Source: Poronia punctata (taxonomy: Eukaryota > Ascomycota > Sordariomycetes > Xylariales > Xylariaceae). Taken from it: a stretch of 64,000 nucleotides of DNA. Made by a program: the position numbers and the translations under genes. The first letter of the stretch is position 1. Each line of letters begins with the position of its first letter. The notes under the pieces were generated by a model. The model was not told where the DNA came from and made no database searches. It saw only the letters and a program-made list of their open reading frames with translations. This document shows positions 59,566 through 64,000 of the stretch, in pieces. The DNA is taken from the NCBI GenBank assembly GCA_022579005.1, contig MU401532.1:94363-158362 (forward strand), in the 5' to 3' direction.

Positions 59566-62500
59566 AATTGTTATAGTTTAAGTAGCATTTTTTATAACGC
59601 TACTTTATATATAAAAAACTAAACTATAAGTTATATAACTATTTAAAAAAAAGAAATAAATCTTATACTTTATATATTATAGCATATAAAGATTATAATA
59701 TACTTATTGCTAATAATATTAACGCGTTTATTTAAAAGTATAAAAAAACAAAAGTTAAAAAGCTATTAAATAATAATAATAATATAGTTAACAATTTTAA
59801 TACTAAAAAAAGCAACTAAGCTATTTAATTTTTAATAAAAGCTGCTTATTTATATTATACTATAAAAAAATATTTACTAGCTTATAGCAAAAGTTATAAG
59901 CTTAGTAAATTTTTTTTAAAAAGAAATTAATATACTTATAAGTACTAAAGTATTTTATAAAATACTAGTATAGCTAAAATATTAACTATTAAATACTTAT
60001 AAGCTAAAGTTTTTATATAAAAATACTTAAAAACTAAAATTAACTAAACTTTAAGTAATATAATAATATGTTTTAAAAAAGTAATAAAAAAAAGGTTTAT
60101 TAGGTTTATAAAAATCTAAACGCTTATTAGCAAGGTAATATTTTATATTTTAAAAAATACTTACTTTTTTTTTGCTTTTATTATATAATGCAAACAAACT
60201 TAAAGCTTACTTTAATAATATTAAAAACAAAATTATACAATATAATAAAGTTAAAATTTTTATTATTTAAAAATAAAGCTATTTACTTTTTTATATTTTA
60301 ATTGCTAAAGCGGCTATATACTTTATAAAGCTAAAGCTATGTTAACTTTATTAACATTTTAAGCATTTTTATATAAAAAAGCTATATAACTTGCTTAAAT
60401 TTATAAGCTATAATAATATTTATATAAAGGCTTTAAAAAAAATTTAAAAGGTTTGCTACTAATATTAATTTTATAATTTAGCTTTATAAAAATTTAAGTT
60501 TATACTTTATAATAACTTTAACTTTAACTATAAAGTTATTATTAATATTATATACTTAAATAATAAGCTAATACTATATATAATTAATTATAATATATTA
60601 TTTTAAGCTACTAGATTTTTAAAGTTACTATTTTTATATAAGGTATAAAATATACTTTATAAATGCTAAATAAACGTATATTAAAAACTGTTTAATTATA
60701 TTGTTTATAATTTTAGTATAAACTTTATATTTTAAAAGTTTTATAATAACGCTTAGCCTGCTAAAGTATTATATTTTATAAAATTAGTAAAAGTATATTA
60801 AGTAGTTAAAAAATTAAAAAAGTATATAGCTTTTTTAAAAGATTATATTAACTATATTTAGCAAAGTAAAAAGTAAAAAACGGTACTAAAATTAGCGTAG
60901 CTAGTATGTATATTAAATATATAAAATTAATTAATATATATATATAACTAGTTTATAAGTGCATATTGCTTAACCTTTATAGTTAAGCAACACTTATATT
61001 TATTTTTATTATATATTAGTTAAATAGTTTAACTTACGCTTTAATTATAAAACCTATAAAGTAAATTATGCTTACTGCTTAATTAAGCAATAAGTAAAAT
61101 GCGCTTTGCGCTTTTTACTTTTTTAATATTATATACTTTTTATTTTAGCTTTATTTTTAACGTTATAATTATTAAACAACTTAAAAGTATTTTTACTTAG
61201 TATTATATAGCGCATATGCTTTATATTAAGTATATAAACCTTTTTCTTTATTAGTTATTATATATAACCTTATTATTAATAAACTTAAAATTATTATAGC
61301 GCAATTTAAAACGCGCAGTTAATTTTTTAATTAACGCGCTATATACATTATATTTTTTAAAATAAACTTTGCTTATTTTTTCGATATTAAATTAATTATA
61401 GCTTAATTTGCTAATGTGTGCTAAACGCTTCTCTACTTTAGTAATAACTACTTAGGTATCTTTAAAGTAGACCTATTATTTATTATAGCTTTTTATATAA
61501 AGCTTTTAATATTTTATATAAAAAGCTATAAAGTAATATAAAAAAAGAAAATATTTTTTAAATAGGAATTAAAGCGTTAAACAATACTACTAAACTTAAT
61601 AAACTTATATTAACGTTATTTATTTTTAGTATATATTTAAAAGTTAATACTAACTTTTTTTTATTTTTTCACTTTATATAAAAAGCTAAAGCAGTTAAAA
61701 AAGCTATAAAAAAGCTTTAAACAATTAAAGCAAAAAAAACATTTTTTAAGCATTAAATACTTATAATAGCCTTATAACGTATAATATACTATTACTTTTA
61801 TTAAAAAGTAAAGTAATAGTTTTAAAAAAAAATAAACTAAACTATATAAAATTATATTAATAAATAACTAAAACATTATTGTTAATATAGTTAATAAACT
61901 AATATAATTTTAATATATTTAGGTTAAGCTATATTATAAAAAACAAGTTAATATAAATTTTGCAAATTTTAAAATTAGCTAACTTATAATAAAAACCTAG
62001 CAATAATACTAAAGCAAACTAAAAGAAAATACTTTATATAAAGTCTTTTTAATAGCTAAAAAAAATAAACTATAACCTTATAGTATAACTATAAAAAAAG
62101 CATAATTACTACTTTAAAACTTTTATTTTAAAAATTTAATAAAGCAAAAATTAAAGATCTAGCTGCTAAAAGCATATTTATACTTATAAAGTATAATAAA
62201 GCAATTTATAGCAATGTTTAAATTTTTAATATATACTTAGTATAAAAGGTTAAAAGCAAAACAATAATACTATATAAAATATCTAGGCTTATTATTTAAA
62301 AGTATAGTAATTAAAAAAAGCAAAAGCTGCTTACTTAATTGCTAACTATTTAAAAAATAAGCTAATAGCTTATTTTTATACTAAGTTTATTTTTAGTTAA
62401 AAAGTATAATATATAAAGTAAACTTTATAATATATTATAAGTATATATATAGTTAAAAAACAAGTTAACTTATATAATATATGCTAAGTTATTAAAAAAG

Positions 62501-63839
62501 TTAAAAAATATATATTTACTTAGTACTTTTTTATATATTATACAATTTTTATATAGCTTAGTAAAACTTAAGCTATACTAATTTAAAATATACTATAGTT
62601 ATTATTATATAAAGCTAAAAATAAAAGTTTTAATATATAACTTATACTTTTTATATATAAATATTAAACTAAAGCAATTTAGCATTACTAAACTTTAAAC
62701 TAATAATATATTTAGTATAGTATTAAAAAAAAATTAAAAAAAAGCTATTTTTTAAGTAAAAAATAAAACAATTTTATTGCGCAACTAACTTATTAAATTT
62801 AATAAAGCAAGGATTAAAATTTAAAGTAATAACTTTATACTTTAATAAAAAAACAAGTTTAAAACTTTTAGCTAGTTAATAAAAAAGCACTAAATAATAT
62901 ATAGCAATATATTATATAATAAGCTTAAAAAGCATATATTATATTTATATGCTAACTAAAAGCATTATATAACTTATTTATTGCTATATAAGTTACTTAA
63001 CTAATAAAAAATAATATTAAAGCATTAAACGCATAGCTATAATAGTAAATTTAAAATAAAAATTAAAGTTTATAGTATATTTTTTTTAATTTTTATAATA
63101 TAAAGCTATTTATTTTTACTAATAGCTTTTTTGCTAATAATAAAAACCTAAGTTTTTAACTTAAATTTATTATTATTTTTAGTATAAAGTATTAAATAAA
63201 AAATAGCTTTACTATTTATAATAATATTATATATTAAAGCTTTTTTAAATATAAAAAAGTTACTTAAATTATACTAGCTAGTAAGCTATATAAAATAATA
63301 AAAAGTGTTAATTATATTATTATACTTAATATAATACTATAAAAGATTACTAATATATTAGAATTATTATAAATTTTAATAATTATTTATATAAATTTTT
63401 ATTTACTATATAAATATTTTATTAAGCTTAGTATAACGTAAAAAAGGCAGCTTATAATTAATATTACAGCTTTTAAAAAGGCGTATAAAATAAAAAACAT
63501 TATAAAAATTTAATAGGTTAATAGTAAAAATAACTTTATAAATGCTTATATAAAAGAAATTTATAATATAGCTTTAAAATAATTAATTATTACTAATAAG
63601 CTTATAGTATATATTAAGGCTTATGTTAACTATATAAAAATATTATAATAATAAGCATAATTATAAATATATATATAAGTTACTAAATTAGTAAAAAAAA
63701 TACGTTAATTTATTATATAATTATAATCTACTAAAATGCTACTTATTTTACTTAACTTACTTTTTTTATTTAACTTAATAGCAACTGCTAACTTTTATAA
63801 TTTACTTTTTTAATAGTAAAAATACTATTTTTTTTAATC

Positions 63840-64000
<161 letters not shown>

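Overview
The window is nuclear DNA of a filamentous ascomycete, most likely a Sordariomycete. The evidence is short introns (mostly 56-130 nt) with GT..AG ends and CTAAC-like branch points, the sequences of the recognisable proteins (a magA/gna-3 type G-alpha C-terminus, a TGY Hog1-type MAP kinase, a fungal C2H2 plus Fungal_trans factor), and a 21 kb AT-rich block whose surviving repeat copies differ almost only by C/T and G/A transitions, as repeat-induced point mutation (RIP) leaves behind. I cannot name the species.

Layout. 1-311 (+): 3' end of a group III G-protein alpha subunit. 3026-6096 (+): glycogen phosphorylase, 7 exons, 883 aa. 6097-11273: about 5.2 kb with no convincing gene. 11274-12943 (+): Hog1-type MAP kinase, 9 exons, 357 aa. 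14019-15500 (+): intronless class III aminotransferase, 493 aa. 15501-25141: about 9.6 kb without a convincing gene, with one 10-N assembly gap. 25142-28382 (+): zinc-finger transcription factor, 1019 aa. 30079-31985 (+): F-box protein, 545 aa. 32990-34846 (-): Mak32-like PfkB-fold protein, 487 aa. 36517-38394 (+): adenylyl cyclase-associated protein (CAP/Srv2), 547 aa. A second 10-N gap follows. 39500-41699 (-): carnitine acetyltransferase, 643 aa, with both a mitochondrial-type N-terminus and a peroxisomal C-terminus. From about 42.79 kb to the window end there is an AT-rich, RIP-like repeat block with no intact gene. It contains a pair of LTR-like direct repeats about 12.6 kb apart and ends inside a (TTA)n microsatellite.

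How the genes relate. Several encode parts of nutrient and stress signalling and carbon mobilisation: G-alpha and CAP (both tied to adenylyl cyclase/cAMP in fungi), the Hog1 osmostress kinase, glycogen phosphorylase, and carnitine acetyltransferase for acetyl-unit shuttling. Their spacing and mixed strands give no sign of co-regulation, so I treat this as ordinary chromosomal neighbourhood and not as a cluster.

Exon coordinates were joined by hand from reading frame, splice signals and family knowledge. All multi-exon models add up to whole codons, but none has been checked against transcripts. The most useful leads are the RIP-degraded LTR element with a palindrome in its repeat, the dual-targeted carnitine acetyltransferase with a 90-nt stop-free in-phase intron, the fungal GSA-aminomutase-like enzyme in a lineage not expected to use the C5 pathway, and two assembly gaps that look like artefacts, one flanked by an imperfect duplicate.
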